Under the pieces are notes generated by a model. It ran no database searches. It saw only the letters and a program-made list of their open reading frames with translations, and was not told the DNA's origin. Positions 1 to 10,170 of a stretch of 64,000 nt of DNA are shown piece after piece (position 1 is the first letter of the stretch; each line of letters starts with the position of its first letter). A program made the translations under genes and the position numbers. This DNA is from Crambe crambe (lineage: Eukaryota; Porifera; Demospongiae; Poecilosclerida; Crambeidae), in NCBI GenBank assembly GCA_963924555.1, contig OZ004582.1, positions 1,550,001 through 1,614,000 on the forward strand, given 5' to 3'.

Positions 1-290
1 AAGAGCACAGAGTAGCACTGGAGTTGTCAGGGCACTTGTTAATAGTACACTTATATGTAGTATATTCGCTGAGACTGTATCAAGCAACTCGATATGCAAC
101 ACCGAAAAGGATAAAGGAAGGCTACATCACCAAACAGCAGGTAGGAAAAAAACACTTTCCAGTTAATGCTCACTCAAATGTAATCATGGCTCTACAATTC
201 CTGCAATATGCACTGAAGGTAGCAAGAAATTATTACTGTTGAGAGTGGAAAATTGCATGCTAATTTTACCAAGCATGCAAGAGACTTATA

Positions 291-531
291 ACGAGAATGT
301 GGACTCTGTATAGTATGGACACTGCTAGCTAGCTCAGATGGTTGTTTTTTTTTTAAGTACTTAATTGGCTAAACTGCATGAACACTCTTAGTGTGCACTG
401 AGGGTTAGCTTTCATATTATGTATGGATAATCTAATATTATGTATGGATGTGCGCTGAGGGTTAGAACTTCAATGCTTTCATATTATGTATGGATAATCT
501 AATATTATGTATGGATGTGCGCTGAGTATAA
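291..531. repeat. Interspersed repeat with a 67-bp-offset direct duplication
   Basis: The stretch from 409 and that from 476 are near-identical (they start CTTTCATATTATGTATGG and end near TGTGCGCTGAG), offset by 67 bp. Just upstream, 291-333 (GAGAATGTGGACTCTGTATA then ACTGCTAGCTAGCTCA) closely matches 22038-22080, so this is part of a dispersed family. No coding content is seen in 1-720 besides short chance frames. Confidence 0.6.
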
Positions 532-720
532 TAGTTCTTTTGTCAGAACTGTTTACATCTGAATCTATCACACAAGTGTATGCAAATCTCAATTTTTTCA
601 GAGGTATCCTGAAGTTTCTGACAAAATAGTATATACGTATGTGTATGATGAGTTTTTTGTTGGACTACGGTCAAGACTTGAACTAAGCTGTATCTTATCA
701 ATTTTGATATCCTTATACTT

Positions 721-1122
721 TTGGAATGTAGCTATGATGATGGTTGTCATCTCCAAAAGTTCACAAGGAACCCAACTGCCAAAAGACTAGCTTCTGTGGA
801 AATAGTTATTGACAAGCTTCATATGGCTGGCCACATTGATAAGTGGTGCCTGGAAAATTGTGACCCTCACCTTTTCCGTGATCTTGACAAAGTAAGTGTT
901 AGTACTGAAAGTTACCTATTAGTATCGTACTTATGTATAATTATTATGCTATGGTTTCAGGTTGATACTGAAGTTTGTGAGCAAACTTTTTCTTGGTTGT
1001 CTCGCTATGGAAAAATGACAAGGAGAATGAATAGAAGTACTTTTCTCTTCTTTCTTCTGTACATGTGTGACTTACATAATGAGAGAGAACTAAAGAAGTT
1101 GTTGAGAGGACATTATATGTAA
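721..1122 (+). pseudogene. KDZ-like transposase, C-terminal fragment with one intron
   Basis: Two exons: 721-891 and 961-1122, with a 69-nt GT...AG intron (892-960, GTAAGTG...TTTCAG). Joining keeps the frame across LFRDLDK|VDTEVCEQTF. Visible motifs are YDDGCHL, IVIDKLHMAGHIDKWC, NCDP and VDTEVCEQTFSWLSRY, which I associate with metazoan Kyakuja/Dileera/Zisupton (KDZ) transposases; this would be the C-terminal end of the catalytic region. The protein ends naturally at TAA-proximal 1122, but the large N-terminal part is absent upstream, so I treat it as a truncated element. The family name is from memory of motifs; the homology itself is more certain than the name. Confidence 0.55.
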
Positions 1123-2240
1123 CCTTAAACAATGCTTTAACACTGTAGTAGAGCCTCACAAACCTGCATGTAACATGCTACAAAGTGCAGTGTGACATGT
1201 CCTTAATTGCACTGAGCTGCAATGGCTTCTTCTGCTCATGGTGATGCTGGTTCTTGTCCTGCCATTTCTCAGTTGAAATCTCAAATTCTCCAACCATCTC
1301 AGGACCAGGCACCATCCAATGATGCAGAGCAGCTGGGTTTCCTGATAAGTGGTTTTCTTGACTGTAACTTCTTCATACATCAAGGTGACACTCTTGCAGT
1401 GAAATCATGTCACGCAAGTGAACCGGTATCCATCTTGAGTAGGGGACATTATCCAAAGCAAGGAATGATCTTGGTCAGGGCCTCTATGTAGAACTTGAAG
1501 TTTCCCTCTCGTATAGCTCTACAGTAAGTTCAAGCTGCAGGATGATGTTCCAGAATTGGAAGTGGGGACATTCAGCAGCCTTTTTTGTGGTCCATGCACA
1601 TCTGTTGTATTATACAGACTACTGGCTGTGAAAGCAGACCTGCATACATATATTCCTTCTGCATGGCTTGTGATATGAGCTGACAGTCTGCTATATTCGG
1701 ACCTCTTATTTTGAGAGGTGGATCTTGTCTGGCAAAAGCAATAGCAGGAATATCTCAGGCAAGCTTGCAATCGTCTTCTTGGTGTTAATGTAGTGGTAAC
1801 AGCACGAGCAACTCCACTTTTGTTACTATCAGGGTGCTATGAAAGCTACCCTCGACTCATGACAAGCATGAAAGGTTATATTCTCCATTATACTTATTCC
1901 ATATACATATATATCATTTTGATCTGCTCTCCACTTCTCCTGGCTTTCACTAACCATGTGGACACCTGCTTTTTTCAATCACATTTGTTGCAAAATTGCT
2001 GCTAAATAGTCTAAACCTACTTGTTTGTAAGTGGATTGACAAAGCAACACTCGTTCGTAATTGGTTGGGTAAGGGTCTTGCCTATGGTCTTGATGAGGGG
2101 AATTGCACATTGAGGGGTCAGTTTGTAGACTTTGCCTTGGAGCCCCATCCTAGAGTTTGCTAAGATTAAATAACTCTAAACCAAGAAGGAACCCATGGCA
2201 AGTAACTTAATTAATTTTCCACTCGATATTGTAGGGCTTG
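1123..2240. other. No recognised gene; weak unassigned open frames
   Basis: An 89-codon frame at 1222-1491 (+) starts with ATG and is Ser/Gln rich (SQLKSQILQPSQDQAPSN). A further frame at about 1516-1690 (+) contains a Cys-containing stretch (FCGPCTSVVLYRLLAVKADL). Neither is recognised and there is no clear splice linkage. They could be decayed parts of the KDZ-like element just upstream. Confidence 0.3.
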
Positions 2241-2640
2241 AGGAGCTGAGTCCAGTCAAGACAATGCAAGGAGAGTAGTGACTCTTCTGGTACCTAATTG
2301 GCAAGGCCAATTAGAGTCTGGTTTGGCTGGTTTGCAGTGTATGGAAATGTGACTGATATTCCAAGTCTGTAAGATCTTAATCTGGGAACAAACTGCTGGG
2401 GCAAATGTGTTAAAAAGTTGTGATATAATCACAACCCTCCCAAATGGACTCTCACTGAATGCTCAACTGTGGTACGTTTGAACCCTGGGGTTAATGTTAA
2501 GAAGTGTAGAACAATATTCCAACTTGCAGAGCACTATTTGTGATGTTCTCGATTAGACAAGATTATATAAATACACTTGATCAATCATAAAGCATGACTA
2601 ATTACCAAATTATGATAGTGCAATGTCAAAGTACATTCCA
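2240..2640 (-). mobile_element. Probable 3' LTR of gypsy copy A (outer edge unresolved)
   Basis: Read on the minus strand, a purine tract (AGGGGAGATATGG, plus-strand 2641-2653) looks like the polypurine tract and is directly followed by TGGAATGTAC, the expected place of an LTR start. A TATA-like stretch (GTATTTATATAATC, minus) lies near 2560-2575. The outer LTR end could not be fixed because no second LTR is visible. Confidence 0.4.
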
Positions 2641-3037
2641 CCATATCTCCCCTACAAGCTCAACACCATGAAGGATCGTAAAATGTACGTGGGACAGAGA
2701 TTCTTCCTGATCTGGTCCTGATGACTCCTGGCAAGTCACGTGGTTGGTTAACAGGGGGTTTGTATGGTGGGTCTGCTGTTTGTTGACACTGTCTTGGAGA
2801 CTCCTGTGGCTCTGAGATACTTTGCTCAGTAGAGTTTGGTTCCCGCTGCTCCTGTTCCGGCTCCGTCCCCCTCGCCGAATCTTCGTCTAATTCCTTCTGA
2901 ACTCTCCAGATGAAGTCATGACATTTTATGATCTTGGAGCTGTCTGTTCCACCACTACTCCACTCGATCGCCGGTTAGTAATCCACACTGGATCTCCCGG
3001 TTCCAGAGGCTCCAGGCTCCTGGCACGATGGAGGCGG

Positions 3038-3510
3038 TCAAAATTGTCTTTTAGCTGCTGCTTCCTTTTTTCTCACCTCTGTCATATCTGGCACTGATGG
3101 CTCGAGTTGGGTTGGAACCAGGGGTAGACTAGTACGCAATCGTCTATTCATGAGCAGCTCGGCAGGACTGTAACCATTTCGTAGTGGTGTAGCACGGTAA
3201 ACCAGTAACGCTTGGTAAGGATCATCTGCCTTCCGGAGTATATCCTTTAAACTCAGCCGCGGAAAATTGTGGTCCATTATCCGAAAAAACTATTTCTGGA
3301 ATTCCATGGCGAGCGATAATTGATTTCATGTGTCGTATGATGTCTCTCCTGTAAGTTTTGCAACTTGAAAAATAGTCCACTATCAACAGGTACTTGGCTC
3401 CCTTCCGATCCGTTCCTAATTTTTGTCATGGGCGTTCTGGAAATGGGCTGGAGTGAAGTGGTTCCGGTCGCTGTTTCTAGTTGAGTGCTAAGGCCTGGCC
3501 ACCATACTGA
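3038..3510 (-). pseudogene. gypsy A integrase remnant lacking the catalytic Glu block
   Basis: Minus-strand text includes KYLLIVDYFSSCKTYRRDII, IIARHGIPEIVFSDNGPQFS (the two catalytic Asp regions) and then jumps directly to KDILRKADDPYQALLVYRAT and GYSPAELLMNRRLRTSLP (C-terminal integrase). The segment that should carry the third catalytic residue (Glu) between these blocks is missing, a deletion of several dozen codons, and the frame is broken near 3280. Confidence 0.75.
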
Positions 3511-3542
3511 TTGCTGTGCACTTCACGATGCCTTGGTGTCCT

Positions 3543-4319
3543 TCATGAATGCGTTTCAGCATATCTGACTGTAGGGCTGAAGGGACAATGATTCTGTTCA
3601 TCAATTACGGACAGTTCAGAAGACACGATGTAGTATTTCTTCACAGGGCCTTTTAGTTGTGACTTGTGGGGCCAACCATTGATCACGAAAGACATCAACT
3701 GTTTGCAAACCTCATCTTCTTGTTCTAAACTCAAGGTCCTCTGGTCTGCTGTCAGTGACTGCCTCATACGAAACCGTTGGATTCGAAGTGTCAACTCGTC
3801 AAGTTGTTTGTGGCTCAGATCAGTGGCTTGTGATCTGTAGATGTGGAACTTTTTACCGAGCAAGAAATGTTTGAACCTCTCGCATACCCAAGTTATACCC
3901 AGGGCCTCTTTTTCTATTTGTGCATATCTTTGCTCTGTGGCTGATAGGGTCCTGGATGCATACGTCACCATTTGGTTGCTTTTGGAGCAAGACTCCTCCC
4001 AGGCCGTATGAGGATAGTTGTCTCCATACAGTGCTAGCACTTGGTTGGAACCAAGCTCTGTCTTGATGACTTCGAAGGCCTTCTGTTGCGGTTCAGACCA
4101 ATACCAACTGTTCTTCTTGCTGAGTAGCTCCAGAAGTGGTTTAGACATTTCTGCCATTCGCGGTGAAAACTTGCTGAGCTGGTTCGTCATGCCCAGAAAT
4201 CGCCGGACTTCCGTGATGTTGGTAGGTTTTGGCATTGACATTATAGCCTTCACCTTGTCTGGGTCAGGCTGGATGCCATCTGGTCCAATTATGTGCCCCA
4301 GAAACTTCACAATGGACAC
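3543..4319 (-). pseudogene. gypsy A RT thumb and RNase H region
   Basis: Begins with the RT end motif VKFLGHIIGPDGIQPDPDKV and RRFLGMTNQLSKF, then RNase H-like text (VTYASRTLSATEQRYAQIEK, EALGITWVCERFKHFLLGKK). The first part of RNase H, where the catalytic Asp of the SDAS-type motif is expected, reads LYGDNYPHTAWEESC and looks eroded. Frame continues to a stop at 3543. It is offset from the upstream RT frame at about 4310-4325. Confidence 0.8.
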
Positions 4320-5000
4320 TTGTCTCGATTTAGTGTCACCCTAGCTGCTTCTAGTCTCTTAAGTACTAGAGCCAATCGCTGATCGTGCTCAGCTTTGGTC
4401 TTCCCATACACAAGCGTGTCATCAGTCTGATTGACAACTCCCTCCGGACCATCTGGAACCTCGGACATTCTACTTTGGAAGTACTCGGGTCCTGATGTGA
4501 TGCCGAATGGAAGACGGTTAAAACAAACTAGCTTGGAGAACACCTTTGCACCTCCTAGTTGGGCCAGAGACTGTTCCACAGAGGGCAGAATATGGCGGCC
4601 TCACTTCACACTTTCATTCAGCTTTGTTAGGTCCACACAAATTCTAACTCGACCATCGTTCTTGGGTATGACTACCATAGCATAGCACCAATCAGTTGGT
4701 TGATTCACCTTTGAGATGATCCCTGATTTTTCCATAGCTTCCAGCTCTTTTTTGATTTTTGACATACGTGGAATAGCTACTCTTCTTGGTGTCGATAGGG
4801 CAAATGGTTGGGCATCTGACCGTAGCTGGATACGGTACTCCCCTTTTAGGTTTCCCAGGCCGTGAAACAGTTTTGGATGAGCCGAGATAATGTCAAATGC
4901 TTCGGAATCTATAGCACATACCCGAGACAGGAGGTTTAGACTTTTGATCAAGTGAGGAATGTAAGCCATAGCACTCTTCCTGACCTCTTCACCAATACCC
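4307..5000 (-). pseudogene. gypsy A reverse transcriptase region
   Basis: Frames 5149-4601 and 4579-4307 carry RT motifs: an ALSTPRRV...MSKIKKELEAME start region, GRVRICVDLTKLNESV (RT block with the first catalytic Asp), then FNRLPFGITSGPEYFQ and the active-site box that reads QTDD where YxDD is usual, followed by LVYGKTKAEHDQRLALVLKR. The two frames do not join (break near 4580-4610), so the polyprotein is disrupted. Sequence upstream of about 5000 is not recognisably gypsy. Confidence 0.8.
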
Positions 5001-5120
5001 TTGATTGAGTGCGAGAAAGTATGGTGGGTGATTAGTGCCAAAACTAACATGTGGGGTGTTAAACAGTGCAAGTAGTTGAATTCATTATGACATGCAAGCG
5101 ACATGCAAGCGCTCACATTC

Positions 5121-7651
5121 CAGGGGCAACTTTGTAGTGGAGAGGCCATTTAGCTATAACCATGAATGGCATGACCCCTAATATCAAATATTTTGATCAC
5201 AAACACACAAATAATATGGTTAATAATGGAGCAGTTTAGTCAGTTGGTAAAAAGTTACCGAAGATGGCTTGCCGATGACTTGACCCACTCACAAATTCTC
5301 TAGCAATGTCTCTGTTTGACAAGCTGTCTGTACAATTCTTATGTACATGTAGTACTATTAGGTTGTTAAGTCTTACTTGAGACATTGTAGCTCTTAAATA
5401 CGACTTCAAGCGACGCAAAGCACTGAAAGAACGCTCGCTCACAGCATTTGTAGCTGGCATAACCAGAATCAGGGAAACCAGCTTACATACCTCTGAAATC
5501 AAAGACTTCTGTGCTGAAGAGAGTTCTCTTAAGTGGGAAATGACATCATGAAGATTTATATGAGCTGATTCACATGAGAAATTAGCTGACAAAATTCCCA
5601 GCTGCATTTTCAACTGGCTAGCATCAAAATCTTCCTTCAATAACAAACTGAAATTCTTCATCAAACTTGTCTTTTTTAGCGGCTTTCACTAGAAGAGCTT
5701 CAAGGTTAGAGTACAGCCTAAACCCTGGCTGGTCAAACCGATTTTTTATCCCACAGATGATTAAATCAAGAGCTTCATAATATATACATCTGTAGAAATC
5801 TTCAACTTTCTCATGAAAATCACCAGCAAAGAACGCTCGCTCACAGCATTTGTAGCTGGCATAACCAGAATCAGGGAAACCAGCTTACATACCTCTGAAA
5901 TCAAAGACTTCTGTGCTGAAGAGAGTTCTCTTAAGTGGGAAATGACATCATGAAGATTTATATGAGCTGATTCACATGAGAAATTAGCTGACAAAATTCC
6001 CAGCTGCATTTTCAACTGGCTAGCATCAAAATCTTCCTTCAATAACAAACTGAAATTCTTCATCAAACTTGTCTTTTTTAGCGGCTTTCACTAGAAGAGC
6101 TTCAAGGTTAGAGTACAGCCTAAACCCTGGCTGGTCAAACCGATTTTTTATCCCACAGATGATTAAATCAAGAGCTTCATAATATATACATCTGTAGAAA
6201 TCTTCAACTTTCTCATGAAAATCACCAGCATCACCATCTTCATATCGTCTAGGTCGCTTTCTCTGTCGAGGAATTGCTGGCTCATTTACATCAAGATCAC
6301 TGGCATGTTGCAAAATATTTTTCCAAAATAATTTGAAGTTCTCATCAGTACGTAGTGATTGTAATGTGGTGATGGTCATTTTTGCATAGTGGAAGATTGT
6401 AGAATTTTACTTAAATTATCACTATGAGAAAGTAAAAGCTCTCCCAATGATGATCCAAAGAAAAAATCAAATGATTTCATGCAAGCTGACACCCCTATAA
6501 TTCGGCTCCTCATATCAGTTTCTTTCACAAAATCTAAACACTCCTGCCATAACAACTGTAAAACTTCATAATTTTTTAGTATGCTCTCTAGAGCTTGGGC
6601 TCTTACAGTCCATCTTGTGGGACATAGCACACGGATACCAGGGGAACCTTCAGGTATTCCCTCTTTCAATTTCTGGAATTTGGAATCACGACGAGGGGAT
6701 TTCTTGATTAGCTTTATCAGTTCATATGCTGTGTCCAGTGCATCTCTCATCAGTTTACAATTCCTTACTGCATTGGGTTGCAACTCCTCCACGCACTCCA
6801 GACATTGATGATGCCCCATCATAACATTGCCCTCTGATCTTAGTGATGGACACATCATGTATTACACTAACTAAAACACTTGCTTGAGTAGAGTCCACCT
6901 GGTACAGACCAACAAACTCTTCATGACTATAAAGCTTAGCATCAACCCACCGAAAGCAAACTACTACTTGCTCCTTGTTAGAGACATCTGTTGTCTCGTC
7001 AATCATAATGGTAAGAAAAGGCACGGATTTGATTGATTCCACTATATGACGGAGAACTTGCATAGCCATAGTCTTGATTATTTCATTTTGCATCTCTGGA
7101 GATGTGTATTTGTCAGTTTTCCGTTCTAGCCAACTAGTAATCTTAGCATCATCCTCAGCTCTCAGTTTCATAAGTTGAAAAAAATTTGAGTTGCTTTCAT
7201 CTCCATGCCCTCTCAGTGGTAGACCTTGCCGAGCTAAAAACTTGATATTAGAAATTATCTTGACTAGACATTCTCGTCGCTCATATTTCTCTTTTTTAAG
7301 TGTTAAAGACAAGGATTCAGCAACATTCACAGATGAAAATGTAACCATCTTCAAAACCGCTTCTTTATGAGCTTTGCTCAATGCATGCTGCTGAAATTTA
7401 TTGGTGGCGTCCTTCCAGTTGCTATATCCTTTAGATATAAAGGCTAAATCAAAATTAGAGGACCACTGAATCTTCTTAAGATGACTTGCCTTAGCACATA
7501 TAAAGCATAACACAGAATCTTGATCTTCTAGATAATGTAGCCAAGACCATCTTGCATACCAAGATGATTGAAAGCTTCTCATAATAACCATGTGGTTAGC
7601 CTTAACCAAATAGACCATTACCAATTGATGACCGTTACCTCTACGCCTCTG
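5121..7651 (-). mobile_element. hAT DNA transposon (ZMYM1/TTF type), dead
   Basis: The element encloses a hAT transposase on the minus strand. Candidate ends are CAGGGGCAAC at 5121 and ...TACGCCTCTG at 7651 (inverse CAGAGGCGTA), matching the usual CAGNGGC start of hAT terminal repeats. No convincing 8-bp target duplication is found (TCACATTC against CCATGACA). Both flanks carry the same short sequence ACATGCAAGCGCTCAC, suggesting the insertion landed in, or carries, a small tandem repeat. Confidence 0.55.
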
Positions 7652-7700
7652 CCATGACATGCAAGCGCTCACCATGATATGCAAGTGCTCACCATGACAT
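5236..7700 (-). pseudogene. hAT transposase, TTF zinc finger + DUF4371 + dimerisation domain
   Basis: N- to C-terminal on the minus strand: TTF-type zinc finger (SWYARWSWLHYLEDQDSVLC, FICAKASH, FQQHALSKAHKEAV; 7560-7370), DUF4371 region (RQGLPLRGHGDES, TIMIDETTDVSNKEQVVVCF, RGQCYDGASSMSG; 7230-6790), central part (VLCPTRWTVRAQALESILK; 6650-6560), and C-terminal hAT dimerisation motif (ATNAVSERSFSALRRLKSYL; about 5480-5380). Three breaks are visible: a deletion near 6790 removing the usual segment after GVATQ, a frame change near 6376, and a frameshift just before KEDFDASQL. It cannot make a full transposase. Confidence 0.85.
5426..6229. repeat. 402-bp in-frame tandem duplication inside the hAT transposase
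   Basis: Positions 5426-5827 and 5828-6229 are near-identical direct copies (offset exactly 402 bp = 134 codons). Both contain the block from EALLVKAAKK to NAVSERS and both carry the same frameshift before KEDFDASQL. The junction on the plus strand is ATCACCAGC|AAAGAACGC. Confidence 0.85.
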
Positions 7701-7712
7701 GTAAGAGATCCC
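7660..7712. repeat. Short tandem repeat (about 20-22 bp unit) at the hAT edge
   Basis: Three imperfect copies of CATGACATGCAAGCGCTCAC lie at 7652-7712 (ACATGCAAGCGCTCACC, ATATGCAAGTGCTCACC, ACATGTAAGAG). A related pair sits at 5095-5116 on the other side of the hAT element. Confidence 0.55.
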
Positions 7713-7727
7713 TGTGATCTAGATTTT

Positions 7728-8948
7728 TTGATTTTCAAGTTACACCAGTTATACAGAATCCTCGTTGTGTCAAATATCGGAGATCGTGTGTTAGAACACT
7801 TGAGTCACTGCTTTTATATTCTCCAAAATCTGCAAGATGATCCTCAAACTCAAGCTATTGGTTATACTCCACAGAAAATCACAGGTGGAATTGGGCGACC
7901 AAAATTTGATGTTTCAGTTGAGCAACTAGAGCACTTGCTACACATAGGTTTGAACTGTTCTTCTATTGCATCGTCTTTAGGAGTGTCACTTCGAACTGTT
8001 CGACGTAGGATGACAGAGCATGGATTGTCCATTGTACACCTCTATTGATAACTCAGACCTAGATTCTGTTGTGGATGAAATTAAAGTTATTTTTCCAAAT
8101 TGTGGATATCATAACACAAAAAAGAGTTCGGGAATCTCTTAATCGAAGAGATCCTTGTGGAAGTGCTGTTAGATGGGAAACTTCAATCCAGCGTCGAAGA
8201 TACCATGTAGCTGGCCCACTATCTTTATGGCATATAGATGGCAACCACAAATTAATAAGGTGCTAAAACCAGTGGGAAACCAGTGGGATCTCCTAATGGA
8301 ATTTTTGGGATCAGAGGGGGCTTTTAAGAGTGTCCTTCGTAGAAAGGTTGTTTCCTTTATTGGGGAGGTTCTTTATTGGAGATCACACTCATTGCATGGG
8401 ATTTTTGCTACATACTTCTTAGGATTTAACAATAATATGCAAGATGACACATGTTGTGACATCGATATCGCATGCATAGGCATTTAACCACAGGAATTAA
8501 GTTGCTAAATTGTGATACACTCATTAGCTAAATTTTTATCATCACAGATGGAAAATGGTGGTACATGGTGGAGTAGATGGCTACTCAAGAATCCCAGTGT
8601 TCCTTCAGTAATCGAGCAAGTACTGTTTTTGATGCATTTTTAAAAGCAGTAGATAACTATGGTTTGCCCTCACGTGTGCGTTGTGATAAAGGGGAGAGAA
8701 CACAGCTGTTTCAGAGTTCATGTTATCACACCCTATGCGTGGGCCTGGTCGAGGAACAGTAACTTGTTTTATTACTTGGAAGGAGTACGAATGTTAAACC
8801 CATCTGATGATGTTAGCATGTTTTGTATTTTCATTCCTCGCATTAATCAGAGTCTTAGTGAATGGAAAGAAGCATGGGTCAACCATCCCATGTCATCTAT
8901 GAATGGCAAGACTCCCCAGCAGCTATTTGCAACTTTTGAGTGGCACTG
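7728..8948 (+). pseudogene. Integrase-core (rve-type DDE) gene with HTH, one intron, decayed
   Basis: Exon part 1 (7740-8259): GRPKFDVSVEQLEHLL, an HTH (IASSLGVSLRTVRRRMTEHG), VDEIKVIFPNCGY, VRESLNRRDPCGSAVRW and LWHIDGNHKLIR with the first catalytic Asp. A 288-nt intron 8260-8547 (GTGCTA...TCACAG) splits the Arg codon before WKMVVHGGVDGYSR. Then FLKAVDNYGLPSRVRCDKG (second Asp) and FIPRINQSLSEWKEAW, MNGKTPQQLFA at the C-terminus. Frameshifts occur at about 8045, 8110 and 8610, and the segment with the third catalytic residue (usually NQRIERLW) is missing. This is a widespread metazoan transposase-like family; the precise superfamily is not assigned. Confidence 0.75.
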
Positions 8949-9682
8949 ATCACTGCTCATACAGCTGCACCTAGTTGGGAAATAAAAAGCATGCTCTAAA
9001 GTCTATTCGCGTTCACCTTGCCCCTGGAAGTAGCTGTGGTATAGTAAGAACGCGTGTTAATCCAATTAGCCACATAGTTATGGCTAGATGAATATTTTGT
9101 CAGATATATTTACATCAGTTAGTTTGTCACTGTCCATCACTGGATTGTCCATCATTGGATAGCTACTGAACTTCCGTTGTTCATAATAATTATGAGATGA
9201 TACTTGAGATAATGCAAAAAATTAAAAGCTGTTTAAAGTTTACAAGCTACATATAAAATGTACATGAGATGTTTCTACTGTTTCTTCTATACCAACAGCC
9301 CACTTTTTCTTGCTTCTATTTTGACTACCACCATGCAGTTTAATATATTCTCCCAGTGACCAGGGCTTATTATCTAGTGAAGCATCCACCACCATTCCAC
9401 CTGAACATAGCAAGCATAAGTCACATTCAAATCTAAGCCCTTAGCCCCCTTTTTAAAGGTAGGTTGAGTGAAAAAAATTTTTTTTTTTAAATATCACCAA
9501 AACCCTTTCAAGGTAGTCTATAAACTAAATATATTACAATTTTAATTCACACTACAGCATAACACCCACAAAAAAATCATTCTTTTCAGCTAGAAATCGA
9601 CATTAGACATTTACTTCCTGTTGTGGGCGGGGCTTAACGATGACACAGACGTAGGGATTCGTTTGGCCACATGCTATAAATT
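8949..9682. other. No gene seen
   Basis: Non-coding, AT-rich. A GC-box-like GTGGGCGGGGC lies at 9624-9634 about 50 bp before the ATG of the next feature and could be a promoter element of that repeat-borne gene. Nothing else is supported. Confidence 0.4.
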
Positions 9683-10170
9683 ATGGCAACAGATGGTAGT
9701 CTAGGTGACCATAGTTCTGGAGAAAGCACTTTAGACTCAAGCTCTTCACTAGGAAGTAGTTCAGGTGACAGCTCTCTAGCACTTTCATATGCATCTTCTG
9801 AGTTTGAAGGTGCTGATGAGCCAGAAGGAGTGCATCCATTTCTCTATGAGCCTGTTACCAGTAGTGATGATCATGAAGGGAGTGATTATGGTGACTCACC
9901 TAGACTTCTCAATACAGATTGGTAAGTAAACAAGTATTGATTTTGTTTTGTTTGTCGATGTTGAAGGTGCACTTGATAATGCCTACAGCTATAGAATGTC
10001 TCTACTGTAGTGAAATTACAGAAATGATGAATAAAAGATCAACAGAAGAAGTAGGGTGTATTACTCTTCACCCGGGGTTTCAAAGTGTTTGCTTGAATAC
10101 ATGGGTTCTCCAAACCGCATATTATAGCTATAGACAGCAGTATGGTGAAAATGCTATTGAAGGAGCTATT
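9683..10170 (+). pseudogene. P2RX7-tail-like protein, 5' part (left copy)
   Basis: ATG at 9683 opens a Ser/Asp/Glu-rich N-terminus (SSSLGSSSGDSSLALSYASS...SDYGDSPRLLNTDW) that ends at a donor-like G|GTAAGTAAAC (about 9925). After an intron-like gap the text IPTAIECLYCSEI-type (here MPTAIECLYCSEI), VGCITLHPGFQSVCLN and TWVLQTAYYSYRQQYG follows. The ECxxC...CITxHPGFQSVCLN...WVLQTA...YRQQYG pattern matches the Cys-rich intracellular tail of P2X7 receptors, seen in many invertebrate repeat-borne genes annotated as P2RX7-like. The conserved CxC before this block is eroded in this copy and the downstream part is missing. Confidence 0.65.

Larger units (their letters stand above)
2641..5110 (-). mobile_element. 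Ty3/gypsy LTR retrotransposon copy A (dead)
   Basis: Order on the minus strand is reverse transcriptase (about 5000-4310), RNase H (about 4100-3800), integrase (about 3540-3040) and a C-terminal tail with Pro-rich text down to 2650, which is the Ty3/gypsy order RT-RH-IN. No gag, protease or 5' LTR is visible; the 5' side runs into the end of the hAT element near 5120. At least three frame breaks and a deletion in integrase make it inactive. The same family is seen again at 63340-64000. Confidence 0.8.

Noticed and set aside
944-2005. Minus- and plus-strand frames of 70-83 codons around 0.9-2.0 kb
   Set aside because: Most overlap the KDZ-like exons on the other strand or lack any recognisable motif and splice signals.
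5121-7651. An 8-bp hAT target duplication
   Set aside because: Candidate flanks TCACATTC and CCATGACA do not match; the shared ACATGCAAGCGCTCAC text is a tandem repeat and not a clean duplication.
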